64,000 nucleotides of DNA from an uncultured SAR116 cluster alpha proteobacterium (GCA_902632595.1 CACPDC010000004.1:1-64000), one strand, 5' to 3'. Positions 47,120 to 57,754 are shown, counted from the stretch's first letter. A program made the numbers and translations. The notes: generated by a model not told the origin, from the letters alone.

Positions 47120-47434
47120 AATTATTGTAACTTTTTTATTCCTAGGTTAGTTCTCATGATTAAAGACAAATTGAAACTTTACCTCTAACAAAATTTTCTA
47201 ATCTTGCTATTTTTTCGTGCAATGAATTTCTATTGAACTGAAAAATCGCATTAAAAGAAAAATCTTAATATAAATGATTTAAATTATTTTATTGAAACTA
47301 TAGAAAGATAATGGGTTATGTTCAAGAATTTCAGTAAAAGCAGGACTTTAATTGAAGTTTATGTTTAAAAAAGCCTCAGTATAATTAACTCAGGACCAAA
47401 AAGGCCAAAAATTTACTTATGATGGGTATTATTG
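47120..47434. other. Gene-free intergenic region before uppP
   Basis: This AT-rich 315-base spacer lies between divergent GNAT and uppP genes. No gene, strong hairpin or known motif is visible. It presumably carries both promoters. Confidence 0.35.
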
Positions 47435-48283
47435 ATGGACATTAAATTAGATGAATTTTTACAAATTAGCATAATAGCCATAATTCAAGGTTTTACTGAA
47501 TTTTTACCTATTTCATCTTCTGGCCATTTGATTTTGATATCTGAAATTGGTGATTTTAGTAAAAAAGGTATTGAAATCGAAGTTGCTGCACACATTGGTT
47601 CTTTGTTTGCTGTGATTTTTTACTTCAGAAGGATAGTTTTTAGACTATCCAAAACAATATTTTCTAACTTTGCCAGTTTGTTAGGAAATAATTTCAGAGA
47701 TATTGGAGACAAGAAAAAATACGAAGATGCAAATCTCGTTAGGTGCTTAATCGTTGGATGTCTTCCCATATTAGTAATTGGATTTTTAATTGTACAAACA
47801 AATATTTCAATACTTCGTCTATTGATAACGATTGGAATTGGTAATTTATTCTTTGCATTGATTTTATTTCACGCAGATAGGATTGGTAGCTCCTCCAAAA
47901 CTCTTTCTGGCATAAACGTTAAAGATGCCTTAATTATTGGTTTTTTTCAGATTTTTGCATTAATTCCTGGTTCTTCGCGAAGTGGTGTCACAATATCCAT
48001 GGCAAGATACCTAGGTTATGACAGAACAAGCGCAACTGAGTATTCTTTACTCTCTGGTATACCTGTGATAACCGCAGCTGGGGTTTTACAAATTATTAAA
48101 ATTGTTTTATCAGATGTAACTTATAACATAGCGCCAATTATACTTGTTTGCGTTCTTTCGTTTGTTGTAGCCTTAAGTTCAATACGCTTTTTATTATTGT
48201 GGGTTGAAAAAACCGATTTCAAGGTTTTCGTAATATATCGGTTAATTTTGGGGATATTTCTAATAGGCTTGGCCATATTATAA
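47435..48283 (+). CDS. uppP: Undecaprenyl-diphosphate phosphatase
   Basis: This is a BacA/UppP integral membrane enzyme of 282 residues that recycles undecaprenyl diphosphate for peptidoglycan and other glycans. Both active-site motifs are visible: QGFTEFLPISSSGHL near residue 17 and PGSSRSGVTISMARYLG near 178. About eight helices. I start at the ATG at 47435; an in-frame TTG precedes it. Gene is monocistronic. Confidence 0.95.
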   Translation: MDIKLDEFLQISIIAIIQGFTEFLPISSSGHLILISEIGDFSKKGIEIEVAAHIGSLFAVIFYFRRIVFRLSKTIFSNFASLLGNNFRDIGDKKKYEDANLVRCLIVGCLPILVIGFLIVQTNISILRLLITIGIGNLFFALILFHADRIGSSSKTLSGINVKDALIIGFFQIFALIPGSSRSGVTISMARYLGYDRTSATEYSLLSGIPVITAAGVLQIIKIVLSDVTYNIAPIILVCVLSFVVALSSIRFLLLWVEKTDFKVFVIYRLILGIFLIGLAIL

Positions 48284-48345
48284 TTGGCTGATTTTTCACA
48301 CTAATTATTTAAATATTCAATGATATTTTCATCACACTAGCTGAA

Positions 48346-50100
48346 TTAATAAACGTCCCGTAAATACCTTTTCTCTTTTTTTAGCAAATTTATATAATCG
48401 GTTGTCTGATCATCTGTAAAGCTACCTTGATGCTTTATAACCTCAAAAAGTGCTCTATCAACATCCTTAGCCATTTTAGAGGCGTCTCCGCACACGTAGA
48501 AATGTCCGCCCTCTTCCAAACACTTAAAAAGTGAATAACTATTTTCCAGCATTCTATTTTGGACATAAATCTTTTCCTTCTGGTCTCTAGAGAATGCTAA
48601 GTCAAGACGTGTTAAAAGACCGGTGTTACTCATTTGGCCAAGTTCTTGCTCATAAAGGAAGTCGTATTTTCTATGTTGATCGCCAAAGAACAGCCAATTC
48701 ATTCCCTTCGCGCCACGCTCTTCTCTTTCCTGTAAAAAAGCTCTAAAGGGAGCAATTCCTGTTCCTGGACCAACCATAACCATAGGCACACTATCATCTT
48801 TAGGCACTCGGAAATTTTTATTTGGCAATAGGAAAACCCCATTGGCTGTTTCACCAGAGTTCTGATCAGCAAGAAAGGTAGAGGCAACACCATTATGTAT
48901 TCTATCGTCATACGTCCATCTCACTGCCGCTACGGTTAGATGGATCTCTTCTGGGAAGGATTTGAAGCTAGATGAAATAGAATAAGCTCTGTGTTGTAAC
49001 GGTCTGAGAAGTTTAATAAATTGTTCAGGTGAAAAATGAAAATCCTTTAATAACTTTAATAAGTCTAAGGTATCCAGTCCCCAAAGGAATGTGTCTAGCG
49101 TCTCTTTGTTTGCAACAGCGGAACTAAGACCAGTGTTTGACGCATGTCTCTCTACCTCATAAATCAAGTCCTTAGAGGGTGTCATTATTTCATATTTTGT
49201 GCTCAAAAGACCTGACAAGCTTTCATCTGTACCTTCCAGTGAATAGTCTTGATTTACTCCTAAAATTTTTATGATTTCTTCAACAAGATAAGATGAATTG
49301 ACCGGCATAATACCTAGTGAGTCACCAGCTTCATACGTGATCCCGCTGTTGGCTATATTTACACCAATATGTCTGATTTCTTTCGCCGATCCCGGGGCAG
49401 ATAAAAGCCGATTTTCCTTTAAATAAGTTTGATATGGATTTTTTCTGTTCCAACTAGGTGGTGCCTCATCAATGTTTTCTTTTCCATTCGAGGAAGAATT
49501 CATTTTAGAAGTTTCATTTAAAGAGGTTCCTATATCTGGAATGGCTAAATCCAACCAATTAGCAGCAGGCTCTTCAAAATCTACATCGCAATCTATCCTA
49601 CTACTAGTTCTCATAGCGCCTAATTGTTCAAGCCTTGTATCAATTAATTTTCCAGCTTGGCAAAATTCATCGTAACTAGTATCACCCAATGCCAAAACAC
49701 CGAAAGAAAGCCCCTCCAATCTAGGTGCCGACTCTGATACTAAGGAATCCCAAAATATTCCGGCATTATCGGGCATTTCCCCTTCGCCATAAGTTGACAC
49801 GATAATAATAGCATTTTCAACATTTGCTAAATATTCCATATCGATAGAATCTAGTTCACGTACGTTTGCCGAATATCCTCTCGTCTTTGCTAAAGTAGCC
49901 GCATCGTTCGCAAGTCCCTCAGCATTTCCGGTTTGCGTTCCGAATAAGATTTCCAAAGTCTTTAAATTGTTAGCGTTATGTACGCTTTCACTGCTAGAAT
50001 TGCTCCAATCGCTGGACTTAAGCCCAGCGACAAAACCATCTAACCAAGCTCTCTGGTTTTCGTTGAACGGGGCATCAGTGGGTATATTTAGAGATTTCAT
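48346..50100 (-). CDS. CysJ-like NADPH diflavin reductase
   Basis: This protein of about 584 residues has a flavodoxin domain (ILFGTQTGNAEG near residue 50; STYGEGEMPDN), an FAD domain with RPLQHRAYSISS near 370, and an NADPH domain with VGPGTGIAPFRAFLQER and YVCGDASKMAKDV. It ends in a single aromatic Tyr (RDVY), as CysJ and cytochrome P450 reductase do. The N-terminus NENQRAWLDGFVAGL matches sulfite-reductase alpha subunits. I start at the ATG at 50100; the frame extends to 50166. It overlaps the end of the GltB-like gene, so translation is coupled. No CysI is nearby. It may feed electrons to the GltB-like protein (inference). Confidence 0.9.
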   Translation of the reverse strand: MKSLNIPTDAPFNENQRAWLDGFVAGLKSSDWSNSSSESVHNANNLKTLEILFGTQTGNAEGLANDAATLAKTRGYSANVRELDSIDMEYLANVENAIIIVSTYGEGEMPDNAGIFWDSLVSESAPRLEGLSFGVLALGDTSYDEFCQAGKLIDTRLEQLGAMRTSSRIDCDVDFEEPAANWLDLAIPDIGTSLNETSKMNSSSNGKENIDEAPPSWNRKNPYQTYLKENRLLSAPGSAKEIRHIGVNIANSGITYEAGDSLGIMPVNSSYLVEEIIKILGVNQDYSLEGTDESLSGLLSTKYEIMTPSKDLIYEVERHASNTGLSSAVANKETLDTFLWGLDTLDLLKLLKDFHFSPEQFIKLLRPLQHRAYSISSSFKSFPEEIHLTVAAVRWTYDDRIHNGVASTFLADQNSGETANGVFLLPNKNFRVPKDDSVPMVMVGPGTGIAPFRAFLQEREERGAKGMNWLFFGDQHRKYDFLYEQELGQMSNTGLLTRLDLAFSRDQKEKIYVQNRMLENSYSLFKCLEEGGHFYVCGDASKMAKDVDRALFEVIKHQGSFTDDQTTDYINLLKKEKRYLRDVY

Positions 50101-53100
50101 TACTTCTGTCCATAAAAACTGTCTGGCTAAGTTCTGCCAAAGTTGACTTGGCAAATAATTCATCAAAGCTTGGTATAGAACCTAACGCATTTACATTTTT
50201 TTGATTTTGATAGATAATCCAAGAATACGTCGCTGGACTTTCCATGCTAATAACATTTCTCAATGCCAAAGCTTGTTTAAAATCTGTTAATCTTTTATTC
50301 GCCACCAGAATAGCAATTTCTTCGTCTGTGTAATCTGCTAACGCCTCTTTTGCATACTTAGACAACTCTGTCATAAGACTAAAATCTTCTGTCATTATAA
50401 GATTTTTGGTTAGCTGATCACTGATATTTCCATTCCAAATATTTTTTGATTTTTTTAATATAATTTTCTGAGCCATATCCAAAACTGTGTAGGAATTTAA
50501 CAGCTCTGCCATGGATTTTTTACTTTCTTTATTTTCAGAAGGAATAGCACCACCATTAACTGGGGAATTGAGTTTCCATGCAGATTTGATCTTTTTTACC
50601 TGATGATTAGCAAGGGCAATGGCTAATTCCTCTGTTATCTCTTTTCTCGATTTTGAGGACAGTATCTCCTCATAATCTTGATACTGCAGGAGAGCTTTTG
50701 GCATTACCCACCATATTTTTTCTTTAATTTTGTCCCAATCTTGAATTATTTTTTTCGCTTTAGATGATTTAGTTGCTAAATAATGCCATTCAAGCATTTG
50801 TTTTACAGCATGTTCATGCACTGCCTCTGAAGTCTCTCCTTGACCAATTTTACCTAAAATTACAGAGTCGTGACTAACAAATTGCTCAAATATGTTTTCT
50901 GGATCATATTGGTAAGCAAAACCACCCGACATACCGTTACCGAAACCCTTGGAAAATCCTCCAATATTCAGAATTGCGCCGTTGGTCATATACTCCGCGC
51001 AAAACTCACCAACCCCTTCAACAACCGCGGTAGCACCTGAGTTTCGTACTGCAAACCTGTCACCAGCTTGCCCCTCAATAAAAGTTTTTCCACCAGATGC
51101 ACCAAATAAGGTGAAGTTTCCAACGAGAACGTTATCTCCATAGTGCTTACCGCCACCTGCGGGCGATTTTACGATAATTTTTCCGCCACACGCTCCTTTG
51201 CCTACACCGTCATTGCATGTTCCCGTGTGTTCAAAAACCATACCATCATTACAAAAAGCTCCAAAGCTTTGGCCGGCAGAACCCTGTGTTGCTATTTTTA
51301 CGCTCTCATAATCTAAAAAACAACGTCCACGATTATCGGTTACAATGCTCCCAGATTTCATTTTTTTCCCGTAGTTTAGTATACGTTCTATGTCGATTGA
51401 TAATTGTCCGCCAACAGATTTATTTCGATTATTGAGCGGAGTGTTCGGCTTCAATATAATTTCGGTTTCGTCAGAACGAAGAAAATTCTCGACTTGACCA
51501 AGCAAAAAATCATCAACCGAATAATCGCGTGGCATATATTTAGGTTTTTTTACTTTTTCTGCTTCAACTCTAGTTAACATCTCTCTAAGGTTTAAATGAC
51601 CTATCGAAGCTGGATGATCTAAAAGATGCAAAAGGTCAGACCTACCTCTGGCTTCTTCTAAGTTCTTAAAACCAAGCATAGCTAGAATCTCCCTTACCTC
51701 GTGAGCGATATTAAGAAGATACTGTGCCAAAGCTCTTGGGTCTCCGCTAAAGGTTTCCGCGTTTGTTGTTAAACCTGCCGGACACTTAATATTACAATTC
51801 TTTGCCATGACACATTTAAGCATCATGAGCGCTGTTGTCCCAAATTCAAAACTATCCGCGCCCAATAGAGATGCCTTAATTATATCTAATCCGGTTTGCA
51901 TGGCGCCGGAACTTCGCAGAACAACCTTCTCGCGAAGCCCATTATGGCATAAAGCTTGGTGAACTTCCGCTATACCGATTTCCGCTGCTCTTCCAGTATA
52001 TTTAAGAGATGTGACGGCAGCGGCCCCAGTTCCTCCCGTATTACCTGCAACATTAATTACATCAGCTCCAGCTTTAGCAACGCCCACTGCGATGGTTCCT
52101 ATGCCCTCGGAACTTACCAACTTTACTATAACTCTAACACGAGCGGCCTTCGCGTCATGAATCAATTGGGCTAAGTCTTCTATCGAATAAGTATCATGAT
52201 GAGGGGGAGGAGATATTAGCTCCACTCCTGGCGTGCCTCCTCTCGCAGCAGCGATTTCTACTGTTACTTTTGCAGCCGGTAATTGCCCACCTTCTCCCGG
52301 TTTTGCTCCCTGCCCAATCTTTATTTCAATTTCCTCTAGTTTAGGGTCTGCTAAATAACCAGCCCAAACGCCAAACCTGCCTGAGGCAAACTGCTTAATC
52401 CTACTAGCACGAATTGTTCCATAACGGCTGATGTGTTCCCCACCTTCACCAGAGTTTGACATTCCGCCTACCATATTTGTGCCATGAGCAACAGCTTCGT
52501 GAGCAGATGCTACAAGGGCCCCATGAGACATTGCCCCTGACGCAATTTTTTTCGTTATTTCTGAAGCAGGTTGAACCATATCAATCTCAATAGATGATGG
52601 TGCTCCACGAAGTCTTTCCAAATAATCTTTAGCGAATCCAGCAGCTGTAATATTTAATGAACGACTAGAAACAAAGTGACCCTTAATATCTTCATTAAAA
52701 CGGTCAATCAGAGTTTGTGCTAGTATATCCAACCTTCCTAAGTCATAAGCCAAAGGACCTGTTAAATTTAGGTTAAAATTATCTTCAGATACTTTAACAC
52801 AGGTCAAACCCCGTATGACAAAATCGTTATTACCCGCTCGATTAAAAAGCATCATTTCGCGCTTAATGTCTTCGTATGTAGTCATGTAAGTGATATCAGC
52901 TGGTAGTGATAGAATGTCCCGCAAAGCAGCAGGTCTGTTCATTCTTTCTTCAAAAATATCAAGTGAAAACTTTCTATATGCGGAGGTAATTTCAAAGTTA
53001 TCAATCACGGATTCATCGAGCTCTTCAAAACTAGTATTAATATATCCATTTTCGTCTATGTCGAAAGCATCTTTCATCTGATTGAGGGTCATAACACTGA

Positions 53101-55594
53101 ACGGGTTTACCTCACCATCCAGGATATTATTTTGTTTATCAGAAAATTTAATTTCTTCTTCCGTTAAATCTACGAAGCCTCGAACTGCAGCTGTACCGAA
53201 AGAATGACCGGCACCCTCAGACCGCTCTTTAAATAATCCAAGAATAGGTATGTCATTCGATGTTTGTATTTTCTTCGAATATGAGTGCCAATCCGCGGCT
53301 GATTGCGAAATAGTCCGAAATCGTACTCCTCCCACAGGTGTTTTCATATTTGGGAGCATGCGAGATAGAACTGGATCATTAGTGTCAAGAAAATTTGGTT
53401 CAAAAAATTCTCCCCCTATGTAACTCTCTGCCGTACAAAGACCAACCTTCCCCATTGTTTTCATTAACGCTTTTTCACCAGCTTTCCGAAAACGCTGAAA
53501 AGCTTCAGTGGCCTTTTCATCTCCAAACAGCTCTTCCGCTCTCAATCTTACCGAGATCGGATAAACGGCTGAGGCCCCAAAGCCTAAAGCACATGCTATG
53601 TGATGTGATGACACAATTTGGCCGCTCTCTGCTATGACCGAAACCTTGAGTCTTAGTCCATCCGCGATTAACTTTTGATTAATTGCCGATATTACTAAAA
53701 TTAGCGGGATTGATGCAAACTTTTTGGACATACCTCTGTCTGATAGTATGGCTATACCGCCCTTTTTTTGAGCAAAATTAGCGACGTTGTCGCAAACATT
53801 ATCAATGGCTCTAAGTAAATTATCTTCGTTAATTTCAACATTATCAGGCTCTGGCTCATAGAGAATATCGAATGTCTCACACGGCGTAAATTTTTGCTCT
53901 CTTATTTTTAAAATTTCGGACATTTTTAGAATTGGACTATCCAAAATTATTTGCTTTGATCTAGATTTTCCATTATGCGGCTTCTCACCCAAGGAAACTC
54001 TTAGAGTCATTCCATCGGCTTCTCTGATTGAATCTAATGGTGGGTTTGTCACTTGAGCAAACCTTTGACTAAAATATTTTGCTATACCACCTTCAACATC
54101 CGAAAGCGCATTTATAGCGTTCCCGTAACCCATAGCCGACACTTTTTCGGAACCATAATTAAGCATGGGATCTAGCAAAAATTTAAAACTTTCTTGATTA
54201 TGAGAATACGCAACGTATCTAGCATTCAACTCAAGATCACCATCATAAGATGAAGCTGCCACCTCTGGTTTAACTTTTGGTTCAGGAAGACTTTTAATTT
54301 TAACGCTAAGGTTTGACAGTAGTTTCTGATAGTCCACTCGACTGGCTAAATTTTCTAGCGTTTCATTTGTTCGAAAGGTTTTCTTTAGACCATGGTCGTA
54401 GTAAATCATACCACCAGCCTCAACTCGACCACGACTTATTATTTTTTCGGGATCAAAATATATCTGTCCAGCTTCTGAAGTAACCGCAAGAAACTCAGCC
54501 GTCTCTACGCTTCTCAGCGGTCTCAAACCTAATCTATCTAATCTAGCACCTATTATTTTACCATCCCCAAATATAAGTGCCGCTGGGCCATCATTCTTTT
54601 CCTCAAATAACGAAAAATATTCAAGCATAGCTTTTACTGGTTTACTGATGTTTTTGTCATTCTCCCAGGCAGGTGGCATCATTGACACAACAGCAGTAAC
54701 TAAATCTAAATTTTCTTCAAAAACTCTTGAATTAAGTGTTTGATCCAATCTACAGGAGTCGGATTGGCCCTTGGGTCTTATAATTTGATTATTTCTTGCA
54801 AGTGCTATAGCTGTTTCAGACAAACGATTTTTTTTATCCGTATTCAACTCACCATTATGCGCCATCAATCTAAAAGGTTGCGCCATCGTGGGGTGTGGGT
54901 CAGTATTTGTGGAAAACCTCGTGTGAAAATAAAGAGAATGAACCTCGTGTTCTGGATCATTAAGATCATTGAAGTAAGGTATCAATTCCCAAGAGTTCAA
55001 TCTTCCTTTTAACACTTGAAGCTTTGATGATAAAGATAATGGATAAAAACCCTCCAAACTCAGGTCTTGGTAAGCACGGGCTTCTATCATTAACATACTT
55101 TTGTAAATTTCAGAATCGAAATTATATGTTTCGTGTTTACGGTCTGGCCGCAAAAATATCCATTGTTTTATAGGAAGTTGATATTTTTGTGCTCTCTTAT
55201 CAAGCTTTTCCATATTCACGGGAACTGTTCGCTGCAAAAGGACTTTAAAATCAAATTTATTGAATGTTTGTTTAATAATTTCATTTGCACGATTATGCTG
55301 TTTTTTGTCATTTGGAAAGAAAAAATTACCAACCCCGAATTTTCCTGTTTTTAATTTGGAGTCTGTTAGTTTTGAAAAAAATGATTCAGAGAGGTCAATT
55401 GATACGCCTGCGCCATCACCTACACCCTCTGCCGACATACCTCCCCGATGAGGAACTGCGCATAACGCTTCATTACCCAGTTTCAGAATTTCGTGAGTTT
55501 GATTACCGTCTTTCCTTGTAAGAAAACCAACACCGCAAGCGCTGTGCTCTAAATTGGGATCATACAAACCAAGGTGCCTTCTAAGTTTTTTCAA
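50075..55594 (-). CDS. Non-canonical glutamate synthase large subunit (GltB-like), extended
   Basis: This is a 1839-residue GltB homologue, longer than the usual 1500-1550. Class II glutaminase nucleophile Cys20 follows a 19-residue propeptide (HSACGVGF). The FMN domain contains SNSGEGGE and FASGRFGV. The Fe-S cysteines are 1261, 1267 and 1271 in CVMAKNCNIKC, with x5 then x3 spacing. GltB normally has x5 then x4. The GXGXG beta-helix domain spans about 1400-1560. About 190 extra residues follow the usual end (1646-1839), and there is a further insertion before the FMN domain. No GltD gene is adjacent. A CysJ-like reductase overlaps the 3' end. Classical function would be glutamine plus 2-oxoglutarate to glutamate. 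Confidence 0.9.
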   Translation of the reverse strand: MKKLRRHLGLYDPNLEHSACGVGFLTRKDGNQTHEILKLGNEALCAVPHRGGMSAEGVGDGAGVSIDLSESFFSKLTDSKLKTGKFGVGNFFFPNDKKQHNRANEIIKQTFNKFDFKVLLQRTVPVNMEKLDKRAQKYQLPIKQWIFLRPDRKHETYNFDSEIYKSMLMIEARAYQDLSLEGFYPLSLSSKLQVLKGRLNSWELIPYFNDLNDPEHEVHSLYFHTRFSTNTDPHPTMAQPFRLMAHNGELNTDKKNRLSETAIALARNNQIIRPKGQSDSCRLDQTLNSRVFEENLDLVTAVVSMMPPAWENDKNISKPVKAMLEYFSLFEEKNDGPAALIFGDGKIIGARLDRLGLRPLRSVETAEFLAVTSEAGQIYFDPEKIISRGRVEAGGMIYYDHGLKKTFRTNETLENLASRVDYQKLLSNLSVKIKSLPEPKVKPEVAASSYDGDLELNARYVAYSHNQESFKFLLDPMLNYGSEKVSAMGYGNAINALSDVEGGIAKYFSQRFAQVTNPPLDSIREADGMTLRVSLGEKPHNGKSRSKQIILDSPILKMSEILKIREQKFTPCETFDILYEPEPDNVEINEDNLLRAIDNVCDNVANFAQKKGGIAILSDRGMSKKFASIPLILVISAINQKLIADGLRLKVSVIAESGQIVSSHHIACALGFGASAVYPISVRLRAEELFGDEKATEAFQRFRKAGEKALMKTMGKVGLCTAESYIGGEFFEPNFLDTNDPVLSRMLPNMKTPVGGVRFRTISQSAADWHSYSKKIQTSNDIPILGLFKERSEGAGHSFGTAAVRGFVDLTEEEIKFSDKQNNILDGEVNPFSVMTLNQMKDAFDIDENGYINTSFEELDESVIDNFEITSAYRKFSLDIFEERMNRPAALRDILSLPADITYMTTYEDIKREMMLFNRAGNNDFVIRGLTCVKVSEDNFNLNLTGPLAYDLGRLDILAQTLIDRFNEDIKGHFVSSRSLNITAAGFAKDYLERLRGAPSSIEIDMVQPASEITKKIASGAMSHGALVASAHEAVAHGTNMVGGMSNSGEGGEHISRYGTIRASRIKQFASGRFGVWAGYLADPKLEEIEIKIGQGAKPGEGGQLPAAKVTVEIAAARGGTPGVELISPPPHHDTYSIEDLAQLIHDAKAARVRVIVKLVSSEGIGTIAVGVAKAGADVINVAGNTGGTGAAAVTSLKYTGRAAEIGIAEVHQALCHNGLREKVVLRSSGAMQTGLDIIKASLLGADSFEFGTTALMMLKCVMAKNCNIKCPAGLTTNAETFSGDPRALAQYLLNIAHEVREILAMLGFKNLEEARGRSDLLHLLDHPASIGHLNLREMLTRVEAEKVKKPKYMPRDYSVDDFLLGQVENFLRSDETEIILKPNTPLNNRNKSVGGQLSIDIERILNYGKKMKSGSIVTDNRGRCFLDYESVKIATQGSAGQSFGAFCNDGMVFEHTGTCNDGVGKGACGGKIIVKSPAGGGKHYGDNVLVGNFTLFGASGGKTFIEGQAGDRFAVRNSGATAVVEGVGEFCAEYMTNGAILNIGGFSKGFGNGMSGGFAYQYDPENIFEQFVSHDSVILGKIGQGETSEAVHEHAVKQMLEWHYLATKSSKAKKIIQDWDKIKEKIWWVMPKALLQYQDYEEILSSKSRKEITEELAIALANHQVKKIKSAWKLNSPVNGGAIPSENKESKKSMAELLNSYTVLDMAQKIILKKSKNIWNGNISDQLTKNLIMTEDFSLMTELSKYAKEALADYTDEEIAILVANKRLTDFKQALALRNVISMESPATYSWIIYQNQKNVNALGSIPSFDELFAKSTLAELSQTVFMDRSNEISKYTH

Positions 55595-55952
55595 AGAATA
55601 TAACTCCCAAAGTAAATAACAAACATCTGAGTAATTGAAGAAAAAAATGGACGATTTTTGTCTGCTTTAATTTCAATTAATACAGATATAATTCAGTCTC
55701 AAATAGAGCAATTATGATTGAACCCAAAATCTTTCACCAGCAGATTTATTTCATTCAATTCCAAACAGCATGTTACAAAAAACGTGCCACTTAGGTCAGT
55801 ATGTATTACCTTTTTTTATAAATTTCAAGTTTAAAAATTAAAAATTTTTTAAAAATATATAGAAAGGTGAATTAATATGGAGTTATTGACACACAACTTA
55901 CTGATAAAACGAGATTTGTTATATTAAGTATCTTCCTAAGGCAGTTTTTAAC
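55595..55952. other. Gene-free region upstream of the GltB-like gene
   Basis: This 358-base AT-rich gap lies between two minus-strand genes and should carry the promoter of the GltB-like gene. I see no riboswitch, terminator or conserved frame. Confidence 0.35.
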
Positions 55953-56900
55953 TCATGACCGCGCAAATTTTCCACCTTGTCGGTAACAATTTAAATAAAT
56001 TGGGACATGCGCTTCTATTGGTTGAGGGGTGATACTTAAAGATGTAATATTTGCCATATTATCACTAACCACGTTATTCGTATTCAACATACGGAGCTGG
56101 TCAATGGTAATTGGAGGATTTGGAAGGATAGACATTAAACCTGCAGGAATTTTCATTGCAACTAGTGGCACAGGAAGCAACATTCTTTTTTTATCAATAA
56201 CGTTGAGTATGTAAGTCAAAAGCTCTTCAAAAGTGTAGATGGTAGGTCCTCCTAGCTCATAAATCTGTCCATCTGTTTGCTTATTGGCCAGACAATATAA
56301 AATCGCATCAGCAACGTCACCCACAAAGACAGGCTGAAACTTAGTTTTTCCTCCACCTAAAAGAGGTAATGCCGGCACCACCATAGCCATTTTGGCAAAT
56401 CTATCAAAAAATCCATCACCTGGCCCAAACACTATTGATGGTCTTAAAATAGTGCTGTTAGGAGAAGAACGCAGCAAGTTTCTTTCACCCTCGGCTTTAG
56501 TTTTTTGATATATGCTATTCGAATTTAAGTCAGCCCCAATAGCAGATATGTGAACTATCTTTTTGGTATTTAACCTTTTGGCTATACAGGAAATTCTTTG
56601 TGGCAATTCAGCCTGTGCATTTTCAAAATTTTGTTTTCCTGACGGATGAAAAATTCCAATTAAATTTACAACGTAATCCGCGGAGAACATAACTCTTTCT
56701 AAATCAGAGTCTTGCAATGCGTCTCCCGACATTATTGTTATCTGACCAACATCCCCCATTGGTTTAAGGTTTTTGGCACGTACAGCATTTCTGGTCAAAA
56801 CTGTTATGCGAGTGCCTGCACGGGCTAATTTTTCAACAAGCGCCCGTCCGATAAAACCAGAGCCTCCAATTAAACAAACGGTTCTATTTTTCAATTGCAT
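55953..56900 (-). CDS. NDUFA9-like NAD(P)-binding protein (atypical SDR)
   Basis: This 315-residue extended/atypical SDR starts with the Rossmann motif GGSGFIGRALVEKL near residue 12. The C-terminal half with PVFVGDVADAIL and GPTIYTFEELL matches the complex-I NDUFA9 subfamily, common in alphaproteobacteria, where a role in respiratory complex I or quinone metabolism is proposed but not certain. I start at the ATG at 56900, preceded by TGGAA. Monocistronic by spacing. Confidence 0.88.
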   Translation of the reverse strand: MQLKNRTVCLIGGSGFIGRALVEKLARAGTRITVLTRNAVRAKNLKPMGDVGQITIMSGDALQDSDLERVMFSADYVVNLIGIFHPSGKQNFENAQAELPQRISCIAKRLNTKKIVHISAIGADLNSNSIYQKTKAEGERNLLRSSPNSTILRPSIVFGPGDGFFDRFAKMAMVVPALPLLGGGKTKFQPVFVGDVADAILYCLANKQTDGQIYELGGPTIYTFEELLTYILNVIDKKRMLLPVPLVAMKIPAGLMSILPNPPITIDQLRMLNTNNVVSDNMANITSLSITPQPIEAHVPIYLNCYRQGGKFARS

Positions 56901-57271
56901 GAATATTTCCATCAAAATAATTTTACAGATTATATAACAATATATCGTCCAGCATATAAGGTCATATAAGATATAACCAGATAAATTCTAGATTTCTGCA
57001 ACTACTTTTTTTTCGTACCCTGATCTTTAGAATATCTTCTCATTTTAAAGGGATTTTAGAAATAATATGTAAAATTATTTTATTGAGCTCATTATTAATT
57101 TAAGGTGCCAATCAATAAAGTTGCGCCTAACCTTGAATTAGATGATTTTTAATTTTAAGAATAAAAAACAAATAAAGTGTCAAAATTGTTTTACAAAGAA
57201 AAATTTAAAAGGTTCAATACATCGAATTACATATTTTTTTACCACGCAAATCTCTAGGATAGGTATTTCCA
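56901..57271. other. Gene-free divergent region
   Basis: This 371-base AT-rich region lies between the NDUFA9-like gene and the copper-chaperone gene. No gene or RNA motif is visible; probable promoters for both. Confidence 0.35.
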
Positions 57272-57754
57272 TTGCGCACTCTTTTTATATTTTTTTTGGC
57301 TTTATTCATTTCACTTATGCAATCCGCAAATGCCCAAAAGGTTGAGTTTGGTGAACTAGTTATTTCCAATGCTTGGATTAGAAATACTCCTGCTAACCAT
57401 CATTTGACCGCTGGTTATCTTAAGATTGAAAATGTCGGAGATATGGATGATAAATTAATTGACGTATCCAGCTCAATTGCTGAAGAAGTTGAGATTCACC
57501 AGATAATAATGGAAAATGAAATAATAAAAATGCGTCCTTTAAAAGACGGATTGACAATCCGCGCTGGAGACATTGTTCACCTAAAACCAGGTAGCGTACA
57601 CCTTATGTTTCTGAGACTAAAGAAACTAATTTTACCTACCGAACTTTACGAAATAAACTTAACATTTCTTAACGCTGGTAAATTGACAGTCAAGGCTTTA
57701 GTTAAATCTGGCCCAATTAGCGCGATGCAGCATCAAAATGAGCATAAGCATTAA
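57272..57754 (+). CDS. Periplasmic copper chaperone PCu(A)C
   Basis: This 160-residue exported protein has a signal peptide ending at SANA-QK, and the copper-binding pattern H-x-n-M ... M-x21-H-x-M: EIHQIIMENEIIKMRPL near residues 73-89 and VHLMFLRL near 110. It delivers Cu(I) to cytochrome c oxidase in the periplasm. The start is TTG at 57272 with AGGATAGGT upstream. A His-rich tail (HQNEHKH) may add copper affinity. Confidence 0.92.
   Translation: MRTLFIFFLALFISLMQSANAQKVEFGELVISNAWIRNTPANHHLTAGYLKIENVGDMDDKLIDVSSSIAEEVEIHQIIMENEIIKMRPLKDGLTIRAGDIVHLKPGSVHLMFLRLKKLILPTELYEINLTFLNAGKLTVKALVKSGPISAMQHQNEHKH

Noticed and set aside
57142..57345. Plus-strand frame overlapping the copper chaperone start
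   Set aside because: Out of frame with the clear PCu(A)C gene, very Lys-rich and without family features or a ribosome binding site.
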